Positions 54,601 through 63,455 are shown, numbered from the stretch's first letter. The stretch: 64,000 bases of DNA from Betaproteobacteria bacterium (GCA_027492485.1 JAPUER010000029.1:4922-68921), one strand, 5' to 3'. The notes: a model not told the origin generated them from the letters alone. Numbers and translations are program-made.

Positions 54601-55329
54601 TGCGTTGGTCATGGCATAGGTTGCGACGTCGACGGCGGCGCGCAACCCTTTGCTGGCTGCCAAGGCGCCGAGTAGCGCGACCTTCACCACGCGTGGCGGT
54701 GCCACCGCGACGTCCGCATGCGGCAACACTTCAATGTGCAGCTCGGGAAAGTAGCGGTGAAGTCGATCCGCGACGCTTTGGCTGGGCGCAAAAATCCGCT
54801 CCGCGCGCCCAAGCGTTGTCGCCATCGCCGCGCGCCAGTCCGCAATCGGCAACGCCCAAGCATGTGGTCGCCGGTCGAGGCAAGACCGGCAGCCGCTGTC
54901 GTCCGGCTCGCCGCAGTAGCGGCCATCGTGATCGGCAAACTGGTATTGTGGGCAAGCGACGAAGAAATCATGCAGCGTCACATCGAGCGGCACCGCCAAT
55001 GCCCGGTCGAGCGTCAATACATCCGCTGGAAAGCCGTTTACATGGTGCAAATGCACGCGGTCGATCGCGATGGCTTTCAGAGCATCGACCAGCGCGGTGC
55101 GGTCGGTCGCGGGTATGCGCAACGATACGCTGTCGTATCGCAACTCAAGGCGCTCTCCCGCTGCCGGTCGCAGAACGAGAACGCGCGCCTTACCTTGCAG
55201 CAGCACAAGTAGCATGTCGATATGCTGCTGCACACCGCCGCCCCAGGCGTGCGTGACCAGTAATATCTTTGGCAATCCGGGTTCGGCCAATGTCTGCAAC
55301 ACGGCGCCGCTGCGCTCTGCGAACCCCAC
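51628..55329 (-). CDS. Three-domain glycosyltransferase (GT4-GT2-GT4)
   Basis: 1233 residues from a GTG that overlaps the methyltransferase stop (TAGTG) with GAGGG upstream; an ATG 72 bp earlier is an alternative. Domain 1 (about 20-390) is GT-B/GT4-like (ILLVTHAWGGGVQQH, then WLPSQVPETYSFTLTAALASG). A coiled coil follows (about 455-520) ending in FWRMTRPLR. Domain 2 (about 610-850) is a GT2 (VSIVVPVYGQHETTFGCL, LNNDT). Domain 3 (about 890-1230) is GT4-like (RFGAGVKGKVNEAMNHGVPV). Such multi-domain enzymes build O-antigen or capsule rhamnan-type glycans. Polymer unknown. Confidence 0.88.
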   Translation of the reverse strand: MGFAERSGAVLQTLAEPGLPKILLVTHAWGGGVQQHIDMLLVLLQGKARVLVLRPAAGERLELRYDSVSLRIPATDRTALVDALKAIAIDRVHLHHVNGFPADVLTLDRALAVPLDVTLHDFFVACPQYQFADHDGRYCGEPDDSGCRSCLDRRPHAWALPIADWRAAMATTLGRAERIFAPSQSVADRLHRYFPELHIEVLPHADVAVAPPRVVKVALLGALAASKGLRAAVDVATYAMTNATPLTVRLLGHAAEPLPPMLTATGSYEPGELPRLIGIERPDVLWLPSQVPETYSFTLTAALASGLPIVASDIGALRDRLQNNDRARLVPFDASPHTWHDSLLAAAASDESGPGGRARDERVVAVLSGERWLDRYLPRLPASRVEGNPAKLLRLLQQSAALTTDPPAANVQILDSFRIGVYGGHRPSVLAVEGELATVGPGEHSVVGRKYHEDIVDDLQQQFTSANAHITALETSCDELRDVLDASDSREQGARERIAMLEREATQVRQERDELLASSFWRMTRPLRQAVSLSRDVAHVVSVSARLLRRSPALLRGGMARYRRGGLPAVTTRLLAEYRNRPQATANALPALQPSTIAPLRFPEQMTRPVVSIVVPVYGQHETTFGCLHSIAANPPRKPYEIVVMDDCSPEPAAAALAPVSGIRVLRNERNLGFIGNVNAGAQAARGDWLIILNNDTVVRPGALDALLDTFAQHDNVGLVGAKLLNADGSIQEAGGIVWRDGSAWNWGRGQHRDDPRFNYVRDVDYCSGAALAIRRDLFLSLGGFDKYYAPAYYEDTDLAFQVRAHGLRVLYQPAAEIFHLEGVSHGRDENSGIKAHQVTNAGKFFERWQATLANHRDNAVEPEQEAHRGTRSNILIVEACMITPDQDSGSVRLLNMLRILRGAGHHVTFVADNLDGNPRYAAQLTAMGVEVMCHPFVRSVRALLTERGKTLDTIVFCRHYIASQYLHSVRKLAPKARVIFDTVDLHFVREEREAQLTGNASMLRSAASTRARELATVAHSDATLVVSRFEQELLARLLPQARVEIVSNIHQPTAAGGDYASRNGLLFVGGFRHPPNVDAVKWYATEILPHIRKLLPGVVTTIVGSNMPDDIARLAQDGLKILGYVEDTAPLLRAARVSIAPLRFGAGVKGKVNEAMNHGVPVVATACAVEGMKLCDGTDVLVADDPRAFAEAVARVYNDADLWRTLARAGIDNVQANFSPESAAPAIKAIFG

Positions 55330-56255
55330 TAGCTGGCCCTCGTCAAACGCCGAGCGAGGCGAACGAGCCAGGGCTCCGCAGACGTTGCCTCGCTGCGGCA
55401 ATCGTTGTGGTGCGTCGTATCGCTGTTCGCGGTGGTCGCGGCCGTGGCGGGCGCCGCTTTCGACGATGCCGCTTCAAGTTCGGCAACGCGCTGGCGCAGC
55501 ATGCGATTTTCGCGATAGGTTCGCGACCATTCGGCGTAGACCGATTGCTCACGGTCGGTGACCAGCGTGACATCGGGCGTCACCGCTGCCAGCGCCGCCG
55601 TCTCACGGCTCGCAAACACGAGGAAGTAAAGTGCTTCCGGCCAGCCGTTGCCACCGTCGGCGGCAAGTGCTTCCGTCGTCGACGGGCTGGCGTCGAGCGG
55701 CCAGATTATCGAATGAAATGCGGGTCGTTGCGCGAACCATTGTTGTGCCGGAAAGTGACGGTCGAGCAGTGTCCGCAATTCGTTGCGGTCAAGTTCCCTG
55801 ACGTGGAACTCATTGCGATAGCCCGTCTTGTCGCTGTATTCCGGCCGGTTGGGCGAAGAGATGATGAACAGCCCGCCAGGTGCAAGCAGGCGGTCGACTT
55901 CACGCATGAACGCTTCATGCTCGGTCATGTGCTCGATGGTCTCGAACGACACGATCACATCGAAGCTCGCGTCCGGCAGTGGCATCTGCGCGACGCTGGC
56001 GGTGACGAAGTGCAACTTGTCGCTGGCGTACTTCGCGTTCGCGTGAGCGGTCGCCTCGGGCGACACGTCGACGCCGACGACGGAGGCGGCCTTGCCCGCC
56101 AGCAGCGACGAACCGTAACCCTCGCCGCTGGCCGCGTCCAGTACGCGCTTGCCCGCTACGTGGCGCTGCGCGAGCAGATAGCGATGCCAGTGTTCGTACA
56201 CCATCTCGCCAGCGCACTCGGGCAGAAAGCGTTCACCGGTAAAACTGAGGCTCAT
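55329..56255 (-). CDS. Class I SAM-dependent methyltransferase
   Basis: 308 residues. Motif I is VLDAASGEGYGSSLLA, then VVGVDVSPEA and the post-motif SFDVIVSFETIEHM. A C-terminal coiled segment (about 235-270) and a low-complexity tail follow. It overlaps hslR by 4 bp and the glycosyltransferase by 1 bp. With a glycosyltransferase that has a similar coiled coil, it may cap or modify a surface glycan, as WbdD-like methyltransferases do; this is inference. Confidence 0.85.
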   Translation of the reverse strand: MSLSFTGERFLPECAGEMVYEHWHRYLLAQRHVAGKRVLDAASGEGYGSSLLAGKAASVVGVDVSPEATAHANAKYASDKLHFVTASVAQMPLPDASFDVIVSFETIEHMTEHEAFMREVDRLLAPGGLFIISSPNRPEYSDKTGYRNEFHVRELDRNELRTLLDRHFPAQQWFAQRPAFHSIIWPLDASPSTTEALAADGGNGWPEALYFLVFASRETAALAAVTPDVTLVTDREQSVYAEWSRTYRENRMLRQRVAELEAASSKAAPATAATTANSDTTHHNDCRSEATSAEPWLVRLARRLTRAS

Positions 56256-56713
56256 GATGCTTCGTAACCGTCGTCACCGCCGGAATAGTTGCGTGAAAAG
56301 AGATCGGCGAGTCGTCTCCGGTCCTGCTTGGTCGGGCGGCCGCGCAGCAAGGTCTGTGCGCCCGCGGCATCGCGCAGTGCCTGACGGTCGAGGCGGCGTT
56401 TGACGCTGTCATCGGTTTCCCGGTACAGCAACGCGGCATCGGTGGCGGAGCCGCGGCGCTCCGATACGGCAAGAACAAGCACTTCCTGAATCACGTCGCC
56501 GCGCTGGATCGTGTAGCCATCGCCGACGCGTACCGCCAGCGCCGGCTTGACGCGCTCACCTCCAACGGAGCCGCTGCCCGCGCGGCGCACATGCCCGGCA
56601 TCAACGGCGTCCGTTGCCAGCGAGCGCGTCTTGAAAAAACGGGCCGCCCACAACCATTTGTCGATGCGAACCGGAGACTGCTGCAAAGTGGGCATCACTG
56701 TCGTCACGCTCAC
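56252..56713 (-). CDS. hslR: Heat-shock protein 15 (S4-domain RNA-binding protein)
   Basis: 153 residues. The S4 domain begins VRIDKWLWAARFFKTRSLA and VRVGDGYTI is recognisable. A basic C-terminal region (RPTKQDRRRL) follows. In E. coli Hsp15 rescues stalled 50S subunits carrying nascent chains, and lies beside hslO, as here (2 bp gap). Confidence 0.93.
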   Translation of the reverse strand: MSVTTVMPTLQQSPVRIDKWLWAARFFKTRSLATDAVDAGHVRRAGSGSVGGERVKPALAVRVGDGYTIQRGDVIQEVLVLAVSERRGSATDAALLYRETDDSVKRRLDRQALRDAAGAQTLLRGRPTKQDRRRLADLFSRNYSGGDDGYEAS

Positions 56714-56715
56714 CG

Positions 56716-57627
56716 TCAGTGCACCGTGCCCGAACCGGGCGGGTGCGAAGCATCGACGCGATCGAACAGGTCAGCCAGTTGCGTGGCACTGACTTCGTAG
56801 CGCTTGCCGCAGAACTCGCAGCGCGATTCGACCCGGCCCTGTTCGACGATCAGCGGTTGCAGTTCGTCGCGCCCAACCAGACGCAGCGCATTCAGCACGC
56901 GTTCCAGCGTGCACGAGCAGGAAAACGCCAGCCCTTGCGACGGATGGACGCGCACGTCGTGACCGGTGAACACAAAGGGCAGCCATTCGCTGTACGGGAA
57001 TGGCATGAAAGGCATTGCGAACGCCGTTTCCGCCTGCGCAACGACGGTCTCCCAGGCTCTGTCGGATGCTTCGTCGCGGTGGTCGGGCAGGCGCTCCAGC
57101 AGCAGCGCCTCCAGCGCATCGCTGTCCTGCCGCAGCCACAGCCGGGTCTGGGTCTGCTGCGAGTTGCACAGATAGTCGGCCAGCAGCGACGCCACGCTGC
57201 CGGCGTGCAGTGCGACGATGCCCTGATACATCTGTCCCTCGTCGGGTGCGATGGTGAGCACGAAGCGGCCGTCCGCGTCCGGTGCGACTAGCGTCGAAAG
57301 ATCGGCGTTGGCAGCGATTTCGACCCCGTCGCGCACATTGGCATAGGCACGGAAGGTCAGACGATCGGTCGCCTCCACGCAAAGCAGCGGAACCGCGCCA
57401 CTGCCCTGGGCTTGCAGGACGACCTGGGCCGGTTGTTTCAGGTTGCTGGCGAGCAGTACCGCCGCACCCACCAACTGGCGCAGCAGCGACGAAACCGCCG
57501 TCGGATAGTCGTGATGCTGCAGCATGGCGACCATGCTGTCGTCGAGCCGTGCCACCACGCCGCGTGCCGGCGCCGTTTCCAGCCAGAAGCGCGTCAGCTG
57601 ATCAAAACCGGCGGTGACTCGATCCAT
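56716..57627 (-). CDS. hslO: 33-kDa chaperonin Hsp33
   Basis: 303 residues. Redox-switch cysteines appear as FSCSCTLERV and CEFCGKRY near the C-terminus (CxC and CxxC, zinc-binding when reduced). The ATG opening MDRVTAGFDQL gives the family length; the frame is open upstream. Oxidative stress opens the switch and activates holdase function. It lies between BPH and hslR. Confidence 0.95.
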   Translation of the reverse strand: MDRVTAGFDQLTRFWLETAPARGVVARLDDSMVAMLQHHDYPTAVSSLLRQLVGAAVLLASNLKQPAQVVLQAQGSGAVPLLCVEATDRLTFRAYANVRDGVEIAANADLSTLVAPDADGRFVLTIAPDEGQMYQGIVALHAGSVASLLADYLCNSQQTQTRLWLRQDSDALEALLLERLPDHRDEASDRAWETVVAQAETAFAMPFMPFPYSEWLPFVFTGHDVRVHPSQGLAFSCSCTLERVLNALRLVGRDELQPLIVEQGRVESRCEFCGKRYEVSATQLADLFDRVDASHPPGSGTVH

Positions 57628-57655
57628 TGTCTGCCTTGCGATCAGGCCACAGGCC

Positions 57656-58240
57656 TCAGGCTGCGACCGGCAGCGGCGCCATCGGGAAGGTGATGACCTG
57701 CATTGGCAATGCCGAGTTCTTGTCGAAGGTGGCGCCGCCCTCAATGCCGGCGCGCGCCACCGCTTCGGCCGAATCCAGCCGGTCGTAAAGGGCGTTCATG
57801 GCACCGAGCGCGTACTCGCGACCCGAGCCTGCGGCCCAGAAACGCTTGAACTCGAACACTTCGCGCATCGAGTAAATACCGTAGATGCCAGTCGGATTGG
57901 CGATCAGCGCGGTGATGTGGGTGCTTTCGTAGGCGTCCTCGTCTTCTTCCTTGGGATTGAGGAAGTGCTGGTCCTTCAGGACGCCATGCAGTTTGCGGAA
58001 GGTTTCGAAAATCTCCGCCTTGCTGTTGAAATTCAAATCCTTCGAGGTCGAGAACAGGTTTTCGTACACCAGCTGGTGGGCGGCACTGCCGCAGAGGGCG
58101 ATGACGGTGTCGCCATAGCGCACCATTTTTTCGGAGGAGGCGTCGAAGTTGTCGGAGAGGCGAGTGTCACCGAAGGTGGTGAGCGAATCTGCGGCGATGG
58201 CCGCCATATTACCTTTGCGCACCACTACCAGGGTGGTCAT
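57656..58240 (-). CDS. Beta-proteobacterial proteasome homolog (BPH)
   Basis: 194 residues with the Ntn-hydrolase proteasome fold. After removal of Met the chain starts TTLVVVRKG, so Thr1 is the nucleophile. Asp17 is in AADS at the HslV position; the lysine is at about 37, in SSEKMVRYGD, against 33 in HslV, through a short insertion. It is not HslV: no hslU is nearby and the central insertion FLNPKEEDEDAYE is typical of BPH. Its ATPase partner, if any, is unknown. First gene of the hslO-hslR run. Confidence 0.85.
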   Translation of the reverse strand: MTTLVVVRKGNMAAIAADSLTTFGDTRLSDNFDASSEKMVRYGDTVIALCGSAAHQLVYENLFSTSKDLNFNSKAEIFETFRKLHGVLKDQHFLNPKEEDEDAYESTHITALIANPTGIYGIYSMREVFEFKRFWAAGSGREYALGAMNALYDRLDSAEAVARAGIEGGATFDKNSALPMQVITFPMAPLPVAA

Positions 58241-58274
58241 AACTGCTGCTTTCTTCTTTTCGGGGAACCTTTAA

Positions 58275-59219
58275 TTATAGATTTTGCGCACCACCGTCGG
58301 TCGGCTGCGCTGTCAGCAGGTGCGGGTCCCAGTTCGCAATGGCGCATGACCAGAACTCCTGCACCGAGCGGACGCCCGGCAGCGGTGGCTGGCGCAGGAA
58401 TGCCCACGCCTCGCACAAGGTGGCGACGATGTTGTCCAATGCCAGTGGTGCAGCCTGCGTCTGCTTGGAAAGTTTCTCGCCGTCGGCGTTGCGCGCCAGC
58501 GGCACGTGCAGATAGTCCGCAGTACCAAAACCCAGACAGCGCTGCAGAAAAAGCTGTCGCGGTGTGTTGCCGAGCAGATCGGCGCCGCGCACCACCTGCG
58601 TGATCCCCTGCAACTCATCGTCCACCACCACCGCGAGTTGATAACTGTAGATGCCATCGGCGCGACGCAATACAAAGTCGCCAACGTCGCGCGACAATTC
58701 CTGTGCCACGACGCCCATCGCGCGATCCACAAACGAATAGCGGTCGTTACCGGCCGCCGGTACCCAGATGCGCAACGCGTTGCCGCTCGCCGGCAAACCA
58801 CGGGCGCGGCAGGTGCCGGGGTAAATCGTTTCCCCTTCGTGATTGCGCGGCGCTGCTTCCAGTTGCCTGCGGGTGCAAGCGCAGGCGAACAGCAGATTGC
58901 CTTCGCGCAATCTTTCTATCGCAGCCGCGTAGATCTGGGAGCGCTCGCGCTGGCGAACGATCTCGCCATCGTGCGTGAAGCCATAGGCGGAGAGTTGCGC
59001 GAGGATGGTGCGCTCGGCCGCGACTGAGCAACGTGTGGTGTCGACGTCCTCGATGCGGATCAGCCAGCGACCGTTCCGAGCCCGGGCATCCACATAGCTC
59101 GCCATCGCGGCAACCAGCGAACCGAAATGCAGCGGACCGGTCGGGGACGGGGCGAAACGCCCGACGTAGGGTCGACCGCCGGCGACGGTCAGGACGCTTT
59201 CGGCGCCGACCACTTCCAT
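58275..59219 (-). CDS. gluQ: Glutamyl-Q tRNA(Asp) synthetase
   Basis: 314 residues, a shortened GluRS lacking the anticodon-binding domain. Motif FAPSPTGPLHFGSLVAAM is HIGH-like, KLSKQT is the KMSKS counterpart, and CACTRR with further cysteines makes the zinc site. It glutamylates queuosine of tRNA-Asp. Its start overlaps the end of the transglycosylase gene by 31 bp. Symbol gluQ(RS) is used. Confidence 0.94.
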   Translation of the reverse strand: MEVVGAESVLTVAGGRPYVGRFAPSPTGPLHFGSLVAAMASYVDARARNGRWLIRIEDVDTTRCSVAAERTILAQLSAYGFTHDGEIVRQRERSQIYAAAIERLREGNLLFACACTRRQLEAAPRNHEGETIYPGTCRARGLPASGNALRIWVPAAGNDRYSFVDRAMGVVAQELSRDVGDFVLRRADGIYSYQLAVVVDDELQGITQVVRGADLLGNTPRQLFLQRCLGFGTADYLHVPLARNADGEKLSKQTQAAPLALDNIVATLCEAWAFLRQPPLPGVRSVQEFWSCAIANWDPHLLTAQPTDGGAQNL

Positions 59220-59824
59220 CGATTCTCAAGCAGGCCGAGCACGGCGTTCGGATACTCGAAGCGCCCGAGCGAGCCGTTGTAACGCGCCAGCGCGCGAACC
59301 ACGTCGCCTTTCTCGATATCGAGATAGTGGCGCAGGATGACGCAGCCATAGCGCAGATTGGTGCGCAGATGAAAGAGATTGTGATCCGCCGTGCCGATCA
59401 GTCGCACCCAGAAGGGCATCACCTGCATGTAGCCGCGTGCGGACGCGCTGGAGATCGCGTACTTGCGGAACGCGCTCTCGTGATTGATGACCGCCAGCAC
59501 CAGTTGCGGGTCGAGTCCGGCGCGGCTGGCCTCATACTGCACGGTGACCAGAAACTCGCGCCGCTGCTCGTTGTCTTTCATGCGCGATGCCAGGCGGGCC
59601 GACATGTCGGCGAGCCAGACTTGTGTCTCGTTGACGTTGCCGATCAGCCGCGGCGCCGCGCGATCGGCGATGGCCGATGCCATCGAGGTTTGCACGCTGG
59701 CGGAAAGCTTTTCTTCCGCCTGCGCGCCGGCCAGTGCGGCGCCGGCATACGACAGTGCTGCCGCCGCAGGTAGCGCCCATGCGGCGCCACGCCACAGCCG
59801 TTGCAGCGAGCCCGGCAGCGGCAT
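59189..59824 (-). CDS. Lytic transglycosylase (SLT domain)
   Basis: 211 residues. Signal peptide (about 1-33). The SLT domain has the catalytic glutamate in INHESAFRKYAISSASARGYMQVMP, split at the ES and GYMQVMP motifs. It cleaves peptidoglycan with anhydro-MurNAc formation, the substrate type later salvaged by AnmK. Its start overlaps the proS stop (TGATG). Confidence 0.92.
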   Translation of the reverse strand: MPLPGSLQRLWRGAAWALPAAAALSYAGAALAGAQAEEKLSASVQTSMASAIADRAAPRLIGNVNETQVWLADMSARLASRMKDNEQRREFLVTVQYEASRAGLDPQLVLAVINHESAFRKYAISSASARGYMQVMPFWVRLIGTADHNLFHLRTNLRYGCVILRHYLDIEKGDVVRALARYNGSLGRFEYPNAVLGLLENRWKWSAPKAS

Positions 59825-61560
59825 CAGCCCAGCGCGCGGCGCACGTGGCCGGCGATGTCGGCCAACGCAATCTTGCTGGCCGCGGCATCGCGCCGCGCCT
59901 GATACTCGACCATGCCTTCCTTGAGGCCGCGGTCGCCGATGGTGATCCGGTGCGGAATGCCGATCAGTTCGAGGTCGGCGAACATCACGCCGGGGCGCTC
60001 GCCACGGTCGTCGAGCACGACGTCGACGCCCGCCGCCGCGAGCTCGTCGTGCAGTTTGTCGGCGACGGCCTTGACCTCGGCGCTGCGGTCGTAACCCACG
60101 GCAGCAATGGCGACCGTGAACGGCGCCATCGGCACCGGCCACGCGATGCCCCTGCCGTCGTGGTTCTGCTCGATGGCTGCCGCGACCACGCGGGTGACGC
60201 CGATGCCGTAGCAGCCCATCTCCATGACCTGCTCTTTCTGCTCCTTGTCGAGGAAGCGGGCGCCAAGCGCGGACGAGTAACGCTGGCCAAGCGCGAACAC
60301 GTGGCCGACCTCGATGCCGCGACGCAGCTTGAGCGTGCCTTTGCCATCCGGCGACGGATCGCCCTCGACCACGTTGCGGATGTCGGCGACCACATCCGGC
60401 TCGGCGCAATCGCGGCCCCAGTTGGCGCCGGTGACGTGATAGCCGGATTCGTTGGCGCCGCAGATGAAGTCCGCCATTGCCGCCGCGGTACGGTCGGCCA
60501 CCACCAGCACTTTGCCCGGATGCGCTTTGCCGTGGCGCGGCACCGGGCCGCAATAGCCGGGCTCGACGCCGAGGTGCTCTTCGATTTCTTCCGGCGTCGC
60601 CGCGCGGAAGTTGGCCAGCTGCGGCAGTTTGCCGAGCTTGATTTCGTTCACCATATGATCGGCGCGCAGCATGCAAAGCACGAAGCCGGCGTCGCTTACG
60701 TACATCATCGCTTTCAATTGCGCCGGCAACGGCAGCTTCAGGAATTCGCCGACGTCTTCGCAGGTTTTCTTGCCCGGTGTGTGCACCAGCGTCAGCGGCT
60801 GCGTCGGGGCCGGACGGGCGGCTGCCGGCGCCAGCGCTTCCGCCATTTCGATGTTGGCGGCGTAGTCCGAATCCGGGCAGTAGGCGATCACATCCTCGCC
60901 GCTTTCGGCGAGCACCTGGAATTCATGCGAGGCGAAGCCGCCGATGTTGCCGGTGTCGGCATTGACGGCGCGGAATTCGAGCCCGAGCCGGGTGAAGATG
61001 CGGCTGTAGGCGTCGTACATCGCCCGGTAGCTCTGCATCAGGCCGTCCTTGTCGACGTCGAACGAGTACGCATCCTTCATGATGAATTCGCGCGAACGCA
61101 TGACGCCGAAACGCGGCCGGCGCTCGTCGCGGAACTTGGTCTGGATATGGTAGAAGTTGATCGGCAGTTGCCGCCACGAGCGCAGCTCCTGGCGCGCGAT
61201 GTCGGTGATCACTTCCTCGCTGGTCGGCTGCACGATGAAGTCGCGCTCGTGGCGATCCTTCACCCGCATCATTTCCGGCCCCATCTTTTCCCAGCGGCCG
61301 GATTCCTGCCACAGCTCGGCCGGTTGCACCACCGGCATCAGCAGTTCGATCGCACCGGCGGCGTTCATTTCCTCGCGCACCACCTGTTCGACCTTGCGCA
61401 GCACGCGCACGCCGAGCGGCATCCAGGTGTAGATGCCGGCACCGAGCTTCTTGATCATGCCCGAGCGCATCATCAGTTGGTGGGAGACGATTTCGGCTTC
61501 GGCCGGGGCCTCTTTGGTGGTCGACAGGAAGAATTGGCTCAGTTTCATGGGCAAGGGCAT
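59824..61560 (-). CDS. proS: Proline--tRNA ligase
   Basis: Class II synthetase of 578 residues, bacterial type with an inserted editing domain (about 225-405). Motif 1 region [20 protein letters not shown], motif 2 [17 protein letters not shown] and motif 3 [14 protein letters not shown] are present. First gene of proS-slt-gluQ. Divergent from the amidohydrolase gene. Confidence 0.97.
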   Translation of the reverse strand: MPLPMKLSQFFLSTTKEAPAEAEIVSHQLMMRSGMIKKLGAGIYTWMPLGVRVLRKVEQVVREEMNAAGAIELLMPVVQPAELWQESGRWEKMGPEMMRVKDRHERDFIVQPTSEEVITDIARQELRSWRQLPINFYHIQTKFRDERRPRFGVMRSREFIMKDAYSFDVDKDGLMQSYRAMYDAYSRIFTRLGLEFRAVNADTGNIGGFASHEFQVLAESGEDVIAYCPDSDYAANIEMAEALAPAAARPAPTQPLTLVHTPGKKTCEDVGEFLKLPLPAQLKAMMYVSDAGFVLCMLRADHMVNEIKLGKLPQLANFRAATPEEIEEHLGVEPGYCGPVPRHGKAHPGKVLVVADRTAAAMADFICGANESGYHVTGANWGRDCAEPDVVADIRNVVEGDPSPDGKGTLKLRRGIEVGHVFALGQRYSSALGARFLDKEQKEQVMEMGCYGIGVTRVVAAAIEQNHDGRGIAWPVPMAPFTVAIAAVGYDRSAEVKAVADKLHDELAAAGVDVVLDDRGERPGVMFADLELIGIPHRITIGDRGLKEGMVEYQARRDAAASKIALADIAGHVRRALG

Positions 61561-61654
61561 TGGCGGCGAAGGGCGGGCGGGGTCTGCCGGGCCGGCGTTT
61601 CGCAGTAGTGCGCGGGTGATCGTAAAACCGGCAATTTTCGCTTATTCTCGATAC

Positions 61655-62518
61655 ATGAACGATTTCATCGCTGTTCGCGTGGTCAGTGCGCCTGCCGGGG
61701 TGGCACCGGTGCCGCTGGTGCTCGATTCGCCGCACAGCGGTCGCGTCTATCCGGCCGACTTCGGCTACGCCTGCGACCTTGCCCATCTGCGCAAGGCGGA
61801 GGACACCGATGTCGACGATCTGTTCGGCGCCGCGCCTGCGCTGGGCGCGACGCTGATCTGTGCCGAGTTTCCGCGCAGCTATCTCGACCCCAACCGCCGC
61901 GTGGAAGATATCGACGAAAGCCTGATCGACGGGCGCTGGCCGCATCCGGTCGATCATTCGCCGAAAACGCGGTCAGGCATCGGCCTGGTGTGGCGGGTGC
62001 TGGACGACAAATCGCCCATCTACGACCGTAAATTGAGCGTTGCCGAGGTCGAGCGGCGTATCCGTCTGTGCCACGCGCCGTACTGGGCGGCGGTCACCCA
62101 GGCCGTCGAGGCGGCACATCGGGCGACCGGTCGCGTGGTTCATCTCAATTGCCACTCGATGCCGGCCGAGGCGGGGCCGGTGTCGTGGGTCGCGCCGGGA
62201 ACGCGCTTTGCCGATGTCGTGCTCGGCGATCGCGACGGCAGCACTTGTGCGCCGGAGTTGACGGCGCTGATTGCCGATGCCTTTCGCGGCGAAGGCCTGT
62301 CGGTCGCCATCAACGACCCGTACAAGGGCGTCGAACTGGTCAAGCGTTTCGGTCGCCCGCGCGAGGACCGGCACAGCATCCAGATCGAGCTCAACCGCAG
62401 GCTCTACATGAACGAGGCGACGCGCGAGCGGACGGCGGACTATGCGGCGTTAAAAACGCTGGTCACGCGGGTGACGCAGCGCATCGCCGCTTTTGCAGCG
62501 ACGCCCGCGACGGCCTGA
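61655..62518 (+). CDS. N-formylglutamate amidohydrolase family protein
   Basis: 287 residues. Metal-binding and active-site motifs LDSPHSGRVYP, ICAEFPRSYLDPNR, HLNCHSMPAE and VAINDPYKGVELV match the FGase/HutG family. In histidine breakdown it forms glutamate and formate, but no hut gene is in the window. The ATG before NDFIAVRV is used; the upstream frame is antisense to proS. Confidence 0.9.
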   Translation: MNDFIAVRVVSAPAGVAPVPLVLDSPHSGRVYPADFGYACDLAHLRKAEDTDVDDLFGAAPALGATLICAEFPRSYLDPNRRVEDIDESLIDGRWPHPVDHSPKTRSGIGLVWRVLDDKSPIYDRKLSVAEVERRIRLCHAPYWAAVTQAVEAAHRATGRVVHLNCHSMPAEAGPVSWVAPGTRFADVVLGDRDGSTCAPELTALIADAFRGEGLSVAINDPYKGVELVKRFGRPREDRHSIQIELNRRLYMNEATRERTADYAALKTLVTRVTQRIAAFAATPATA

Positions 62519-62554
62519 GACCGTGGCGGGCGGCTGTCATTTGCGCGGCTTCGA

Positions 62555-63178
62555 CTAGAAGCGATAGCCGACGCCGACGGCGACTGCCCACGGGTCCAGC
62601 TTGACGTGGCTGATCTTGGTGCCGTCGAGGTAGACGTCGGAGCCGAGCCAGATCTTCTTGACGTCGACGTTGATCGACCACTTCTTGTCGACCGGGATGT
62701 CGACACCGGCCTGCAGCGCGGGCTTCAGGCTGTAGGCGTCGAGCGTGACGCGCTTGCCGAGCGCCGTCATGTTGTTGTTCATGGTGTAGGTCAGGTTGAC
62801 GCCGGCGCCGACGTAGGGCTGCACAGCGGCACCCGGGAACGGACGGTACTGCACGGTGAGCGTGGGCGGCAGGTGCTTGAAGGTGCCGATGGCGGCGCCA
62901 CCGACGCTGACCGTCTGCTTCTGCGGGTAGGTGAGGATCAGTTCGGCCGACACGTTGGGCGTGAAAAACCAGGTGAGATCCACTTCCGGGATCGTCTTGT
63001 CGTTGACCGTGATGGCGTCGGCCGGGGCAACGCCGGCGATGGCGTCCGACTTGTTGGCCATGTTCAGATTCACTGCTCGCGCACGCACCATCAGGCTGGA
63101 CAGATCGGCCGCGCTGGCTGGCAGGGCGGCAACGCCGATTGCGGCGGCGATGGCGAGGGAGAGGGCTTTCATGTTCAT
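62555..63178 (-). CDS. ompW: OmpW family outer-membrane protein
   Basis: 207 residues. Signal peptide (about 1-23, ending LPASA). An eight-stranded barrel follows, with the family segments LTYPQKQTVSVGG and PTLTVQYRPFPG; the chain ends in an aromatic residue (GVGYRF), the signal for barrel assembly. OmpW forms a narrow hydrophobic channel. Convergent with the amidohydrolase gene. Confidence 0.92.
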   Translation of the reverse strand: MNMKALSLAIAAAIGVAALPASAADLSSLMVRARAVNLNMANKSDAIAGVAPADAITVNDKTIPEVDLTWFFTPNVSAELILTYPQKQTVSVGGAAIGTFKHLPPTLTVQYRPFPGAAVQPYVGAGVNLTYTMNNNMTALGKRVTLDAYSLKPALQAGVDIPVDKKWSINVDVKKIWLGSDVYLDGTKISHVKLDPWAVAVGVGYRF

Positions 63179-63360
63179 TCCTTTTCAGCGTCACAATTCC
63201 GCGCTGCGCGCCCGCGCAGCGCCGGTAGCGTCGACCCGGTGACGGCGCCCTGCGGCTTGCGCCGCATGTTGGTTCGGGGCGCCTCCCGCCGGGTCGTTGC
63301 TTGCTGGCAACGATCAACGGATCGACAGCGAAATACTACGGATAACTACAAATCCATTCT

Positions 63361-63374
63361 TTGACAGTGGTCAA
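63361..63374. promoter_or_regulatory. FNR/CRP-type palindrome candidate
   Basis: TTGAC-AGTG-GTCAA is a perfect dyad with the N4 spacing of an FNR box (TTGAT-N4-ATCAA), with one base changed in each half. It is 183 bp upstream of ompW and 82 bp upstream of the gene at 63456, in a 277-bp divergent region. ompW genes are FNR-controlled in E. coli. Confidence 0.35.
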
Positions 63375-63455
63375 AAAATGCTGCAATGCCGCAAACTTTT
63401 ATTCGGCGCCACCGGTTGCGCTCGCCGCGGCGAGTCGCGTCCCTAAAATTGCGCC

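Noticed and set aside
57656..58240. Assignment of the proteasome-like gene as HslV
   Set aside because: No hslU is adjacent, the lysine is displaced and the central acidic insertion is absent from HslV; BPH fits better.
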